A stretch of 34,184 nucleotides of DNA from the NCBI RefSeq assembly GCF_042767895.1, contig NC_091564.1, forward strand, positions 36,085,447 through 36,119,630, read 5' to 3'. This document shows, one piece after another, positions 10,140 to 19,077 of this stretch (the first letter of the stretch is position 1; every line of letters starts with the position of its first letter). The notes under the pieces were generated by a model. It did no database searches. It was not told the DNA's origin and saw only the letters and a program-made list of their open reading frames with translations. The translations under genes were made by a program, and so were the position numbers. Source of the stretch: Penaeus vannamei. Taxonomy: Eukaryota; Arthropoda; Malacostraca; Decapoda; Penaeidae.

Positions 10140-10605
10140 ACTCAACATTTATCTTTCTATCTTAATCTATCTCTATCTTTTTTCTATCTCAATCTACCTA
10201 CCTCTTTCTATCTTTATCTACCTACCTCTTTCTATCTTTATCTGCCTACCTCTTTCTATCTTTATCTACCTACCTCTTTCTGTCTTTATCTACCTACCTC
10301 TTTCTATCTTTATCTACCTACCTCTTTCTATCTTTATCTACCTACCCTCTTTCTGTCTTTATCTACCTACCCTCTTTCTGTCTTTATCAACTTACCCTCT
10401 TTCTATCTTTATCAACCTACCTTTTTCTATCTTTATCTACCTACCCTCTTTCTATCTTTATCTGCCTACCCTCAGTCTATCTTTATCAACCTACCTTCCT
10501 ATCTTTCTCTGCCTTCCTTTTCCATCTTTATCCATCTACCCTCTTTCCATCCCTCTCTATCTACCTACCTTTCGTTCCCATCCTTGTTTTCTCTATCTTT
10601 ATCCC
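10140..10605. repeat. 24-bp CTTTCTATCTTTATCTACCTACCT minisatellite
   Basis: A 24-bp unit (CTTTCTATCTTTATCTAC then CTACCT) repeats over about 450 bases. Copies in the first half are near-identical; those after 10340 gain an extra C and diverge. The Leu/Ser/Tyr frames keep phase only because 24 is divisible by three. Confidence 0.9.
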
Positions 10606-10618
10606 TTTTTTTTCATAC

Positions 10619-10770
10619 CTTTCGTCCGCCCAACTTTTATTAGTGGAAGAAGAGCGCCGTGGCGTGTTGGAGCGGCAGTCACGGGCCTCAGGAAGCGAGG
10701 GAGATGGAGGCTGCGCACGGGAGGGAAGTGCTGGGATGAGGATGCTGTGGCGGGGTTCGTCTCGTGGGGT
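10619..10770 (-). CDS. Candidate minus-strand exon (unidentified)
   Basis: A GC-rich unique island between two repeats. Read on the minus strand it is open in two frames. One has coding-like third positions and includes HFPPVRSLHLPRFLRPV; the other includes PEARDCRSNTPRRSSST. A good donor (AAAG then GTATGA) lies at 10618/10617. A pyrimidine-rich stretch ending in GCGCAG, mid-island, could be an acceptor. It sits about 1 kb downstream, in minus-strand order, of the better coding segments at 11.7-12.4 kb and might be a later exon of the same gene. The correct frame cannot be decided and no family is recognised. Confidence 0.22.
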
Positions 10771-10935
10771 GTGGTGGGGTGTGATGGTGTGGGTGTAGGT
10801 GTAGAGGGGTGTGTAGGGGGTGTGGTGGGGTGGGTGTAGGTGTAGAGGGGTGTGGATGTAGGTGTAGAGGGGTGTGGGTGTAGGTGTAGAGGGGTGTGGA
10901 TGTAGGTGTAGAGGGGTGTGTAGGGGTGTATGTAA
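10771..10935. repeat. GGTGTAGAGGGGTGTG minisatellite
   Basis: Repeated GTGTAGGTGTAGAGGGGTGT blocks with GGATGTA or GGGTGTA linkers. The minus strand gives Thr/Pro/His-rich frames of no significance. Confidence 0.88.
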
Positions 10936-10954
10936 TGGTGTGTTCTCGCGTTGT

Positions 10955-11350
10955 TGTGTGTGTGTGTATGTATGTGTGTATGTAATGGTGTACACTCGCG
11001 TAGCTGTGTGTGTATGTGTGTGTGTGAGATTGTGTGTGTTTGTGTATTTGTGCGTTTGCTCGTGGAAAAAAGACATTTCGAGAGAGTGGGTAAGAGAGAG
11101 AGAGTGTTTGTATGTGTGTGTGTGTTTGCTTGTCTGTTTACTTGTTTGTATCTCTGCCTGTGTGACTTTGAGTGTTTGTGTATGTCTGTGTGGCTCTGTG
11201 TATGTCTGTTCATGTATCTGTATCTGTGTGTATATGTGTATGTCTGTATATGTATATGTGTATGTATGTGTATGTATATATCTGTGTGTATGTGCGTTCA
11301 TGAGTGTGCGACTGTGTGTCTGTCTGTATCTGTGTGTTAGTATCTATCTG
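10955..11350. repeat. TG-rich degenerate microsatellite
   Basis: TGTGTGTATGTATG and GTATCTGTGTGT sequence with an internal short GAGAGAGA at about 11093-11104. The frames are Cys/Val-rich or His/Thr-rich. Bases 11351-11474 are unique with no gene recognised. Confidence 0.85.
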
Positions 11351-11474
11351 CTTCTCTGTCTCCGTTTGTCTCGGCGTGTCTGTCCGCATACATAAACATT
11401 CAAATATACAACATGTAGATGGTTTTTTACCCTCCGCTTTTTTGCAATTACTAATTCTCTACTTACTATTTTCC

Positions 11475-11700
11475 TCTGCCTTCTCTCTCTCCCTCCTCCT
11501 CCCCTCTCCTCCGTCTCTCTCCTCCTCTATTCTCCTCCATCTCCCTCCTCCTCCATTCTCCGCCAGCTCTCTCCTCCTCCCCCATTCTCCGCCAGCTCTC
11601 TCCTCCTCCCCCATTCTCCGTCAGCTCTCTCCTCCCCTCTCCTCCTCGTCCCTCTCATCTCTCTCTCTCTCTCTCCACCCCTTCCCCCCTTCCCTCTCCC
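11475..11700. repeat. CT-rich tract with an about 29-bp unit
   Basis: A unit containing CAGCTCTCTCCTCCTCCCCC then ATTCTCCGC repeats near 11530-11630 and is flanked by CTCTCT runs. It abuts the end of the minus-strand coding-like region at 11700. Confidence 0.88.
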
Positions 11701-11931
11701 TCTGATGTTTGGCAAACATAAAGAGGCAAAAAGTCAGCTGTTCGCATCTTCTGGAAGCAGTGCCAGAGCAGGTGCCCCTCGCTGGCTAAGACAGTGGCAC
11801 TGAGGAGCATGCGAAGGTGCCTCCGGGAGTCGTAGTAATGCAGACACGACTTGGTTGATGGCAGGGCAGGCGCCGGCAGGTGTTTTGTTAGGAAAAAAGT
11901 GCCATTAACATAGCAAACGCCATGGCAGCTG
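11700..11931 (-). CDS. Coding-like segment of a minus-strand gene (3' part)
   Basis: Open on the minus strand with markedly coding-like codons. Visible pieces include HYYDSRRHLRMLLSATV and GHLLWHCFQKMRTADFLPLY. The frame is one base out of register with the segment just upstream (11908-12080). The two frames overlap and change places near a run of six A on the minus strand (11932-11937). It continues open into the CT/GA repeat at 11700, where the peptide becomes Glu/Gly/Arg-rich, so the true end is unclear. No good donor is seen near 11700. I do not recognise the family. It may be a real exon with an assembly indel, or a decaying copy. Confidence 0.35.
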
Positions 11932-12080
11932 TTTTTTGTCAAGGTCGGAGGCACCGGGGACCCTGTCAAGATTAGGGAATGAAACCATAATGTTGGTCAG
12001 CACTATATCAGCGCAGGTCGAGAGACACGCCAGGCACACATTAGTGACATGCCGGACGTTCGGCGAGGCCAAAATTGGGG
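11908..12080 (-). CDS. Candidate exon of a minus-strand gene (middle part)
   Basis: Preceded on the minus strand by a pyrimidine-rich stretch ending GCCGCAG (acceptor at 12083-12081). The exon begins with two leftover bases, then 57 open codons to a TAA at 11907-11905. Visible pieces include SPNVRHVTNVCLACL and ADIVLTNIMVSFPNL. The entry phase matches the exit phase of the exon at 12296-12432 (one base left over there, two needed here). The intron between them would be 215 bp and very C-rich. The stop follows shortly after an A6 run, which makes a frameshift likely. Family unknown. Confidence 0.4.
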
Positions 12081-12295
12081 CTGCGGCAGAGGGCGGCGGC
12101 CAGAGAGACAGGAGGAAGGGGCAGGGGGAGGGGGGGAGTCACGGAGACAGAGATAGACAGTTTGGCACTCTGGCGGCTCATGCAATGGGCTGTGTCCTGT
12201 GTAGGATTGCTTTGTCAACATCAGTAGTCGTTCGCTGTTGAGGCACCGGGCGAGATGGGGGGAGGGGGAGGGGGGGGGGAAGGGCGCATCTTCAC

Positions 12296-12432
12296 CTGAG
12301 ACGAAGCACAAGAGGCTACGACTCGGAGAAATCCTGAGGCAGACGGGTGCCAAGATGCCAGCGACCGCCACCTCCGCCACCATCCCGACGGCCCGGGTGT
12401 AGCGGCTGTGGTGCGGGTCACTATACTTTATG
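12296..12432 (-). CDS. Candidate exon of a minus-strand gene with a hydrophobic segment
   Basis: This is the best single coding signal in the window. On the minus strand, CAATCTTCTTCATCTCTAG is a good acceptor at 12433. The exon is 137 bases with 45 open codons and strongly GC-rich third positions. It ends CTCAG before a GTGAAG donor at 12295. Visible pieces include SDPHHSRYTRAVGMVAEVAV and GILAPVCLRI. The Val/Ala/Leu-rich middle could be a membrane segment. A nearer acceptor at 12235 (after 61 bp, with a strong C tract) would give a stop after four codons, so alternative splicing is conceivable. No family is recognised. Confidence 0.45.
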
Positions 12433-12535
12433 CTAGAGATGAAGAAGATTGTAAGGCGTTATTTAGACAGTAATACTGGTACAACAAGTGCTATAAATGA
12501 AAAAACAAAAACAAAAAAGAGCAGAGGATGGCAGT

Positions 12536-12658
12536 TCAGAGGCCATCGGGTTCACTCAAGACAAATGCAGATTGTGTCAGTGCCAAAAGGCATCGAGGGT
12601 TTTGTGAGCAACTGGTGGCACCGACAACAGCATTAATGTAGGTGTCATTCAAGCCCAT
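12536..12658 (-). CDS. Upstream coding-like segment, minus strand
   Basis: A 40-codon frame with ATG at 12658-12656 and TGA at 12538-12536. It includes GLNDTYINAVVGATSC and LLALTQSAFVLSEPDG, with a potential N-glycosylation site (NDT). One base out of register, a hydrophobic frame continues (LLFFVFVFSFIALVVPVLL, about 12518-12460), then a TAA precedes the exon at 12432. Either this is an upstream exon followed by an intron whose T-rich tract ends TTTATAG, or it is part of the same degenerate gene. Family unknown. Confidence 0.22.
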   Translation of the reverse strand: MGLNDTYINAVVGATSCSQNPRCLLALTQSAFVLSEPDGL

Positions 12659-13380
12659 GCGAGAGGCTGGCACCAGGCACCCCTCCCCTCGTATACGTAG
12701 CGAGACCCAAAAATAACATGTCTAGACACAAACACGTACGCACGCACGCACGCGCCTCCCAACACACGTGCGCGAGGGGGCAAGACGTTCCTTATTACGA
12801 AAGCCCTTCCCCTCTGCTTCTAGGCAAATGAGGGGAATCGAGTAGAGTCTAGAGAGATAAGAAGCAACTCGTGGCTGCCTTTCATAAATCAGGGTTTTGT
12901 TCCCTCGTGTTGGGAAAGTAACAAGTCTCAGACATGTTTACGGCGGATTCGATTCTTTGTATCTGTTTACATCAATGTTTACATCACAATTACAATTACA
13001 TTACAATGTTTACATGTTTACGGCCGATTAGATTCTTTATGTCTGTATCTCTCGTGTAGTGTTGTCGCGCGGGCATTGATGATCCGAAGAATGCACATCA
13101 GCACATCAGGCATGTTTTAATGACCAATTAAAGACGTAATTGTGCGTAATCCATTCGCCAATATTGCTGAACGTTTATTCTAAGAAATTGCTAGGGTCAT
13201 TTTTACGCGATAAGAGAGCAGCTTCGTACACCTGTGTCTGTTCATCCGTGTGTGTGTTGTTGTATGTCTGTATTTGAGCGCAAGTTCTCATTTGTGTTCT
13301 TGAGAATATCTGCATTTCTAATCTTATTTTTATTCTCCCTTTTAATTTTCTTACATTTTGGGACATTTGTAATTTTGTCT
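12659..13380. other. Unique non-coding stretch upstream of the minus-strand gene
   Basis: Moderate GC at first (with an ACGCACGC repeat at about 12737-12757), then AT-rich. A near-duplicate block of about 80 bp starts at 12933 and 13013, and five TGTTTAC motifs lie at 12935-13021. No gene was seen. Lying 5' of the minus-strand coding segments, it could hold their promoter. Confidence 0.45.
12935..13021 (+). promoter_or_regulatory. Cluster of five TGTTTAC forkhead-type sites
   Basis: TGTTTAC occurs at 12935, 12964, 12976, 13007 and 13015, all on the plus strand, within 87 bases. TGTTTAC is the core of forkhead (FOX) binding sites. Part of the cluster comes from a local duplication, so the density may be a repeat by-product rather than selection. 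Confidence 0.25.
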
Positions 13381-13850
13381 TTTTCATTTTATTTATTTAT
13401 TTTAACTTTCTAATGTTATGTTATTTTAAATCTTACATTTTTAATCTTGTTTCACATCTTCCCTTTTTGTTCTTATTTCAAGTCTTACCTTTTTAATGTT
13501 ATTTGAAATCTTACCTTTTTAATCTTATTTAAAAATTTTCCTTTTTAATGTTATTTTAAAACTTACCTTTTTAATCTTGTTTTAAATCTTACATTTTTAA
13601 TTTTACCTTTTTAATCTTTTGTCTATTGAACCTTAATTTAAATTTGATTTTTCATCTTGTCTTTCGATTTTTTGTTTTGCTTTTTTATTATTCTTCTGAA
13701 TCTTTTACTGAATCTTATTCTGTATTATCTTTTGAATCGTATTGTTAATTTTACTCTTTGAATCTCATCTTTAATCTTACCTTTTAAATCTTTTTCATCT
13801 TAGCTTTTGATTCTTTACATTATTCTTTTTATTTTTTGCCTTTCGAAGTC
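13380..13850. repeat. Diverged T-rich tandem repeat
   Basis: Degenerate copies of about 30 bases such as CTTACCTTTTTAATCTTATT, still recognisable to about 13640 and fading after that. Confidence 0.7.
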
Positions 13851-13988
13851 ACATTATAATGAAAGTATTATGGCACAGGAAGATGTGTTTTATGTTGACT
13901 AGTACAGCACCATATATTAGAACATAGTGTTTATAGAATGGCTAATGGCTGGTGCATCTGCTGATAGACCTTAGTATATTTAGAGGGA

Positions 13989-14039
13989 AGGGTGGGCGCA
14001 GGGTGGGCGCAGGGTGGGCGCAGGGTGGGCGCAGGGTGA
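13989..14039. repeat. 11-bp GCAGGGTGGGC repeat
   Basis: About four and a half copies of an 11-base unit (GGGTGGGCGCA in another phase). Sequence on both sides (13850-13988, 14040-14144) is unique and AT-leaning with no gene recognised. Confidence 0.9.
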
Positions 14040-14144
14040 GCGGGTTGAGTTGATCTGTTTCACTTCATGTAATTGAAGGGAATATATATTTTATTTGCTG
14101 ATTTAGAATAGGTGCTCCAATTTTTATGCGTTGCTACAGACAGT

Positions 14145-14402
14145 CAATATGTGTGTGTGCGTGTTTTTTTGTGTGTGTAATTTTGAGAGAGAGAGAGAAG
14201 AGCATTTGTGTTTGCATGTGTGTGCGCGCGCTTGCGAGTGCATCCATTTACATATGCATGTGCGTGTCTGTTTGTATGTGTAAACGTGCGTGCATTCACA
14301 TGTGCATGTTTGTGCATTTACATGTGCATGCATGTGCATGTGTATGTATATGCATATACGTGTGTATAAGTATATATGCGCGTGCATGTCTGTTTACACG
14401 TG
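14145..14402. repeat. TG/CATG-rich microsatellite region
   Basis: TGTGTGCGTG, then GTGCATGTGTATG-type sequence with a GAGAGAGAGA at about 14185-14198. The Cys/Val and His/Thr frames are repeat products. Confidence 0.82.
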
Positions 14403-15245
14403 TGATAATATCTCTGATAAATGTATGTAATGTTTATATGGAGGCATAACCTTAATTTACACACTGAAGCCACATGTACTTTCGTTAACAGACCTTAGTA
14501 CTATGTCCTTCACTTCAAAACCTTGCCTTCTTGAAAATGCTACCAATGACTGACTTTATTTTCCAAAGCCTTAAGTCCATGTAATCTGCAATTCTCTTTT
14601 CCCGAGATGCCACTATTTGCCCTCCGTCTTATGCCAAGCACATCCTAATATCCAAAGACGCTTAAGCAAATAGCCTTTTGAGAACAGTAAAGACAAGACG
14701 CTGGACTAAAGAGATGGAGCACGATAATCAGAAAATTGTAGTACGATAATATTGTGATCCCGAAACTGCACGTCATGAAGGATCATCGTCTGGGACACGG
14801 TCGGCAGCCAGATGTACGATACTTCCAGATAAGATCAATCGTCGTTTTCGCCTGTTTTCTCGCCCCGTACGACAATGCGGTCGTTCCTACGTGCAGGAGA
14901 ATATTCGTCCTTCTATTTAGCTTCATTTTGATATGCGTTAGAGTGGGAGTTATGGAGTTTAATGGCTTTTTTGAGGGGGAAGAATAGGAAACTCGGCATG
15001 GGTGGTAGACAGACTGCTCCGGTAAAATTACGCAAACAAGAGAGAATCGATTGAGAGGTACGGCAGGAGAGCACAAGGGGTTTGTTTGCTTTTGTGGGAT
15101 TCGGGATAGTTGTCGGAGGAGGAGGTTAAAAATAAAGGAAATGAAAAAAAGGAGACATGCTGCATTTGATTGCGTATTCGGATAGGACTAAAATAAAAAA
15201 AAATCGAAAGGTTACGGATATGGGAGCCTATACCAACTCCTTTCC
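14403..15245. other. Unique stretch, no supported gene
   Basis: About 840 bases of non-repetitive, balanced sequence. The plus frame at 14754-14987 and the minus frame at 14783-15076 overlap each other. Neither has convincing codon bias, splice context or recognisable motifs. No structured RNA is evident. Confidence 0.5.
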
Positions 15246-15246
15246 C

Positions 15247-15517
15247 CTCACTCTCTCTCTCTCTCTCTCTTTCCCTTTCTTTCTTTCTCTCTCTGCCTTT
15301 CCCTTTCTTTCTTTCTCTCTCTGCCTTTCCCTTTCCCACCCTCTCCTTCTCCCTTCCCCTCTCCCCCTCTCTTTCTCTCCCTCTACCTCTCTCTTTCTCT
15401 CCCTCTCCTCCTCTGCTCTCTCTCCCACCCTCTCCCTCTCCCACCCTCTCTTTCTCTCCCTCTCCCACCCTCTCTTTCTCTCCCTCTCTCTCTGTCTCAG
15501 TCTCTCTCTCTCCTTCC
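15247..15517. repeat. CT-rich polypyrimidine tract
   Basis: CTCTCTCT, TTTCTTTCTTTCTCTCTCTG and CCACCCTCTCTTTCTCTC units. The Arg/Glu frames on the minus strand are artefacts. Confidence 0.9.
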
Positions 15518-15761
15518 CTTGTAAAATGTAAGATGCCACATTTCTTCAGTCTTATGACATTCCAAGATGTTGCCTGATCTTTTATTTTCTTGGCTGGATT
15601 TTGTGAGAGCTTTTCAGGTCGTTTATCCCAGTATTGTGTGTACTCTTGTCTACCGGACTCTTGTCTCCTGTGTCGCTCTGGATGGACAGCAGATTGGGTT
15701 GAACGATGAGCTTGAGGGAGAATATTTATATAGGAGTATGTGTTTGTGTCTGTGTATAGAA

Positions 15762-15923
<162 letters not shown>

Positions 15924-16133
15924 CACAGTATCAACACACACACACACACACATATTATACACACACTATACACAAACACACACTCATACACACTCATACT
16001 CACACACACACACACACACTATACACACATTATACACACATTATACACACATTATACACACATTATACACACGCTATACACACACACACATTATACACAT
16101 TCTATACACACACATACACTACACACACACACA
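15924..16133. repeat. CA-rich array with ACACATTAT units
   Basis: CACACACA interspersed with TTATACACACA units (about 11 bp at 16019-16075). It is transitional into the regular 17-bp array. Confidence 0.88.
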
Positions 16134-16518
16134 CACTATACACACAAACACACTATACACACAAACACACTATACACACAAACACACTATACACACAAAC
16201 ACACTATACACACAAACACACTATACACACAAACACACTATACACACAAACACACTATACACACAAACACACTATACACACAAACACACTATACACACAA
16301 ACACACTATACACACAAACACACTATACACACAAACACACTATACACACAAACACACTATACACACAAACACACTATACACACAAACACACTATACACAC
16401 AAACACACTATACACACAAACACACTATACACACAAACACACTATACACACAAACACACTATACACACAAACACACTATACACACAAACACACTATACAC
16501 ACAAACACACTATACACA

Positions 16519-16524
<6 letters not shown>
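16134..16524. repeat. 17-bp minisatellite, 23 copies
   Basis: The unit CACTATACACACAAACA starts at 16134 and recurs every 17 bases up to 16508, giving 23 virtually identical copies. Because 17 is not a multiple of three, all three frames are His/Thr/Tyr-rich and cycle, so it is non-coding. The homogeneity implies recent expansion. Confidence 0.95.
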
Positions 16525-16575
<51 letters not shown>

Positions 16576-16616
16576 ACACACATATATATGATATATATAT
16601 ATACATATATGTTATA

Positions 16617-16658
<42 letters not shown>

Positions 16659-16795
16659 ATATATGTGTGTGTGTGTGTTTGTATATGTTTGCATGTTTGT
16701 GTGTGTGTGTGTGTGTATGTATATATTAGTGTATGTGCGTGTGTGTGTTGTCTGAATATATAAATATATAAATGTATATGTTTATAAACACACAC
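16525..16795. repeat. (CA)n-(TA)n-(TG)n palindromic tract
   Basis: CA repeats (16525-16580), TA/TATG repeats (16581-16664), then TG repeats (16665-16745). CA followed by TA followed by TG is self-complementary, so one strand can fold into a long hairpin. The end includes AAATATATAAATG and CACACACATAC. Confidence 0.88.
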
Positions 16796-17338
16796 ATACA
16801 AATACGCCAGAAAGTTCTGCCTTTTTTCGTTCCTATTGCATACCGCTTCTTGGCCCCTTGACCTGCAATGACCTTAGTTTCGGCCTTGTTGCTGCGCGTC
16901 CATTTCCTTTCTCGGGAGGGTAACAGAGGTCATAAGTGGAGAGGCAACATAAGGTAACTTTATCGACAGTCTATGCGGGGGGCCCTTTACATGCAATGTA
17001 TAGTCGATAGTTAAACTAGCTTTCTTTCCTGTTATCAGCTGTTGTCGTCCTCCTCAGCCTCAATCTTGTCTGCGTGTCATTGATAGTGAAGGGGGGGGGG
17101 TTGTAATGATGGGACAATGAACAAAGGATGGGAGGATTTTAGATCTCGGTTTAAATATTGGTCAATGGGACGCGTTAAATGCTTGTTTTCGTGAATAAGC
17201 AGTTTGGGGAGACTATAACGAGCTGAACTAACTGGTCTTTAGAAGTAGAAATCGTTGTTGTGAAGTATTTCGTATAATAATCATGTTGGCAGTACAGTTC
17301 TGACAGTACAGTTCAGCGAGTGAGTTCTGGAGGACAAC
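16796..17338. other. Unique stretch with paired AGGTCA half-sites
   Basis: Balanced unique sequence. It holds a perfect TGACCT direct repeat with four spacer bases (16859-16874), a further AGGTCA at 16927-16932, and a tandem of CAGTACAGTTC (17290-17314). No coding frame was found on either strand. Confidence 0.5.
16859..16874 (-). promoter_or_regulatory. Perfect DR4 nuclear-receptor element
   Basis: The plus strand reads TGACCTGCAATGACCT, so the minus strand is AGGTCA-TTGC-AGGTCA. DR4 is bound by RXR/USP heterodimers with receptors of the thyroid/LXR/ecdysone-receptor groups. Function is inferred only; no nearby transcription start is known. Confidence 0.28.
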
Positions 17339-17922
17339 CTGTGTCTTCATAAGTGTATCTGTGGAACAATATCTACACTTTTAAACCTGTACAACTGGAT
17401 CTACACAACTACAGCATATCTACACAACTCCATATATACATATAATATCTACAGTATATATGCACATATATATATGTACAGTTTTCATGGGTGTTGCTAA
17501 TCAATGAACAATACCAGTGAGCAGATTTAAGACTGCCTTCGTTCACACAAACGGTTTGATTTTTATCAATTTATCGGATCCTTAAATAAACAGGTGTGTA
17601 AATGTAGATTTGTGGGTATAAAGCGTCCGTGGGTATATACAGGTGTGTGGATATAGATGTTAGAAAGAAACACTATGCACAAATTAGATTTATTGAAAGG
17701 GAAATCTTGCTTTTCAATAAATTTAGTTTGTGTATAGTGGGTATTTTTGATCATGGTATCAACACGTTATAGTGTTATAGTGCAGATAGAGATGTGCATA
17801 TATTTACTGTACATATTACATGTATATATGTAGTTTTGTAGCTCTATTGTAGTTGTGTAGATACAGTTATACAGGTTTAAAAGTGTAGATATTGTTCCAT
17901 AGATACACTTATGAAGATATAG
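17339..17922. mobile_element. Long imperfect inverted repeat (foldback or MITE-like element)
   Basis: The left arm (17339-17471) and the reverse complement of 17791-17922 align along their length. They share TCTTCATAAGTGTATCT, GGAACAATATCTACACTTTT, AAACCTGTA and ATCTACACAACTACA, then a more diverged inner part. The 319-bp centre carries a second hairpin. There is no open frame for a transposase, so it would be non-autonomous. No clear target-site duplication was found at the arm ends, so an ordinary inverted duplication remains possible. Confidence 0.6.
17671..17739. repeat. Nested hairpin, 28-bp stem
   Basis: 17671-17698 pairs with 17712-17739 at about 25 of 28 positions (arm CACTATGCACAAATTAGATT and onward), with a loop of about 12 bases. 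It lies inside the larger inverted repeat. Confidence 0.7.
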
Positions 17923-18560
17923 ATGTAATCTCATCTTTTCAAGCATTGCGTTTCAATCGCCGCAAGTAGTTATTGAACAAAAACTCATTAGGTAAGATAA
18001 TTATACATGGTTAGAAATCGTTATTATTCAGAAAAAAATAGCCTTGTTGATCTGATTATTTTTTTTCTTTTTTTCTTTTTCGTTTTCACATCTTTGCATC
18101 TTCTAGCGAATCATAATCTATGAATCAAAATTTAATTATTTTATCATCCATTCAAATCTGACTAAACACAGTCGAGACAATATTTTATTAAAAAAAAATA
18201 ATAATAATGAATTAAATCCGTGGTTCGAAAAAGAAACATTTTTAAAAATTTGAGTTCATTACATACTTTGTCTCCTTTTTCTCTTCGCTTGGAACAGTGT
18301 TTTATCATCTAGCCAGTTGTCGGGTACAAAGACCCGTTGTTCCAGTGTTCTTAGAATTCAACTCGTAAAAGGTGTGTACGCGCATAAAGGTATTTCGGAC
18401 ATTCATGCACAGGCATGTGTGCTCATGGCAGGCTCACTTCCGTGCATGGCGCTTTCTGTTTGTGTCTGCTTTTTGTGGTCTTGACGTGACACTCTTTTGC
18501 GTTCTCGCTCCCTTTCTCTCTGTTTTATGACTGACTATATACATGTATATCCATCTCTTG

Positions 18561-18565
<5 letters not shown>
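17923..18565. other. AT-rich unique stretch
   Basis: Unique sequence with small potential stem-loops, for example CGGGT/ACCCG around 18329-18346. No coding frame, tRNA or mobile-element sequence was recognised. Confidence 0.5.
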
Positions 18566-18625
<60 letters not shown>

Positions 18626-18640
18626 TACACATACACATAC
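18566..18640. repeat. (TA)n then (CA)n microsatellite
   Basis: TA repeat from 18566 to about 18617, then ACACACATACACATACAC. It is followed by TG-rich sequence and, at 18758-18838, a duplicated C-rich block ending CAGCGCCCTT. Confidence 0.92.
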
Positions 18641-19077
18641 ACATACATACGTATATATTTGTGTGTTTGTGTTTGTTTGTGTGTGATAAACAATGTATGT
18701 TAATGTACATACACAATATGTACATGTATATGGCACATATGTAAATCTAATGTACATTTACCCCTTCCCCCCTTCCCCCTTCAGCGCCCTTACTTCCCCT
18801 TTCCCCCCTCCCCCCTTCCCCCTTCAGCGCCCTTCCTCTTCTTTCCATTTCCATCACAAGATATAACTATTCGTCGACTTGAAGACAATCGGAACCTTTA
18901 AAAATGGATTTGTCTCGCTTCATTCTCTTATTCTCTACCGCCGTTGACACTAGACCTCAGGGTAGGGTCATTATCATTGTTATCAATGCTATTAGAAAAG
19001 GTCGTTGTTAGGTATAGTCGAGGTCAGAGAGCGAGGTCAGAGTGCCTGGTAGATCGTGTTGTAGATTGTGTAGGAGT

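Noticed and set aside
14754..15076. Overlapping plus and minus frames in unique DNA
   Set aside because: Mutually overlapping and without coding-like composition.
15618..15735. Possible plus-strand exon (acceptor TTTTCAG, donor GTATGT) reading VVYPSIVCTLVYRTL
   Set aside because: The minus strand over the same bases is equally coding-like (YTQYWDKRPEKLSQN), and a TATA-like ATATAAATA is also present there, so the strand and reality of a gene cannot be decided.
18319..18356. Small stem-loop CGGGT/ACCCG that could suggest a tRNA or other RNA
   Set aside because: No cloverleaf, no T-loop motif, and a stem of only five pairs.
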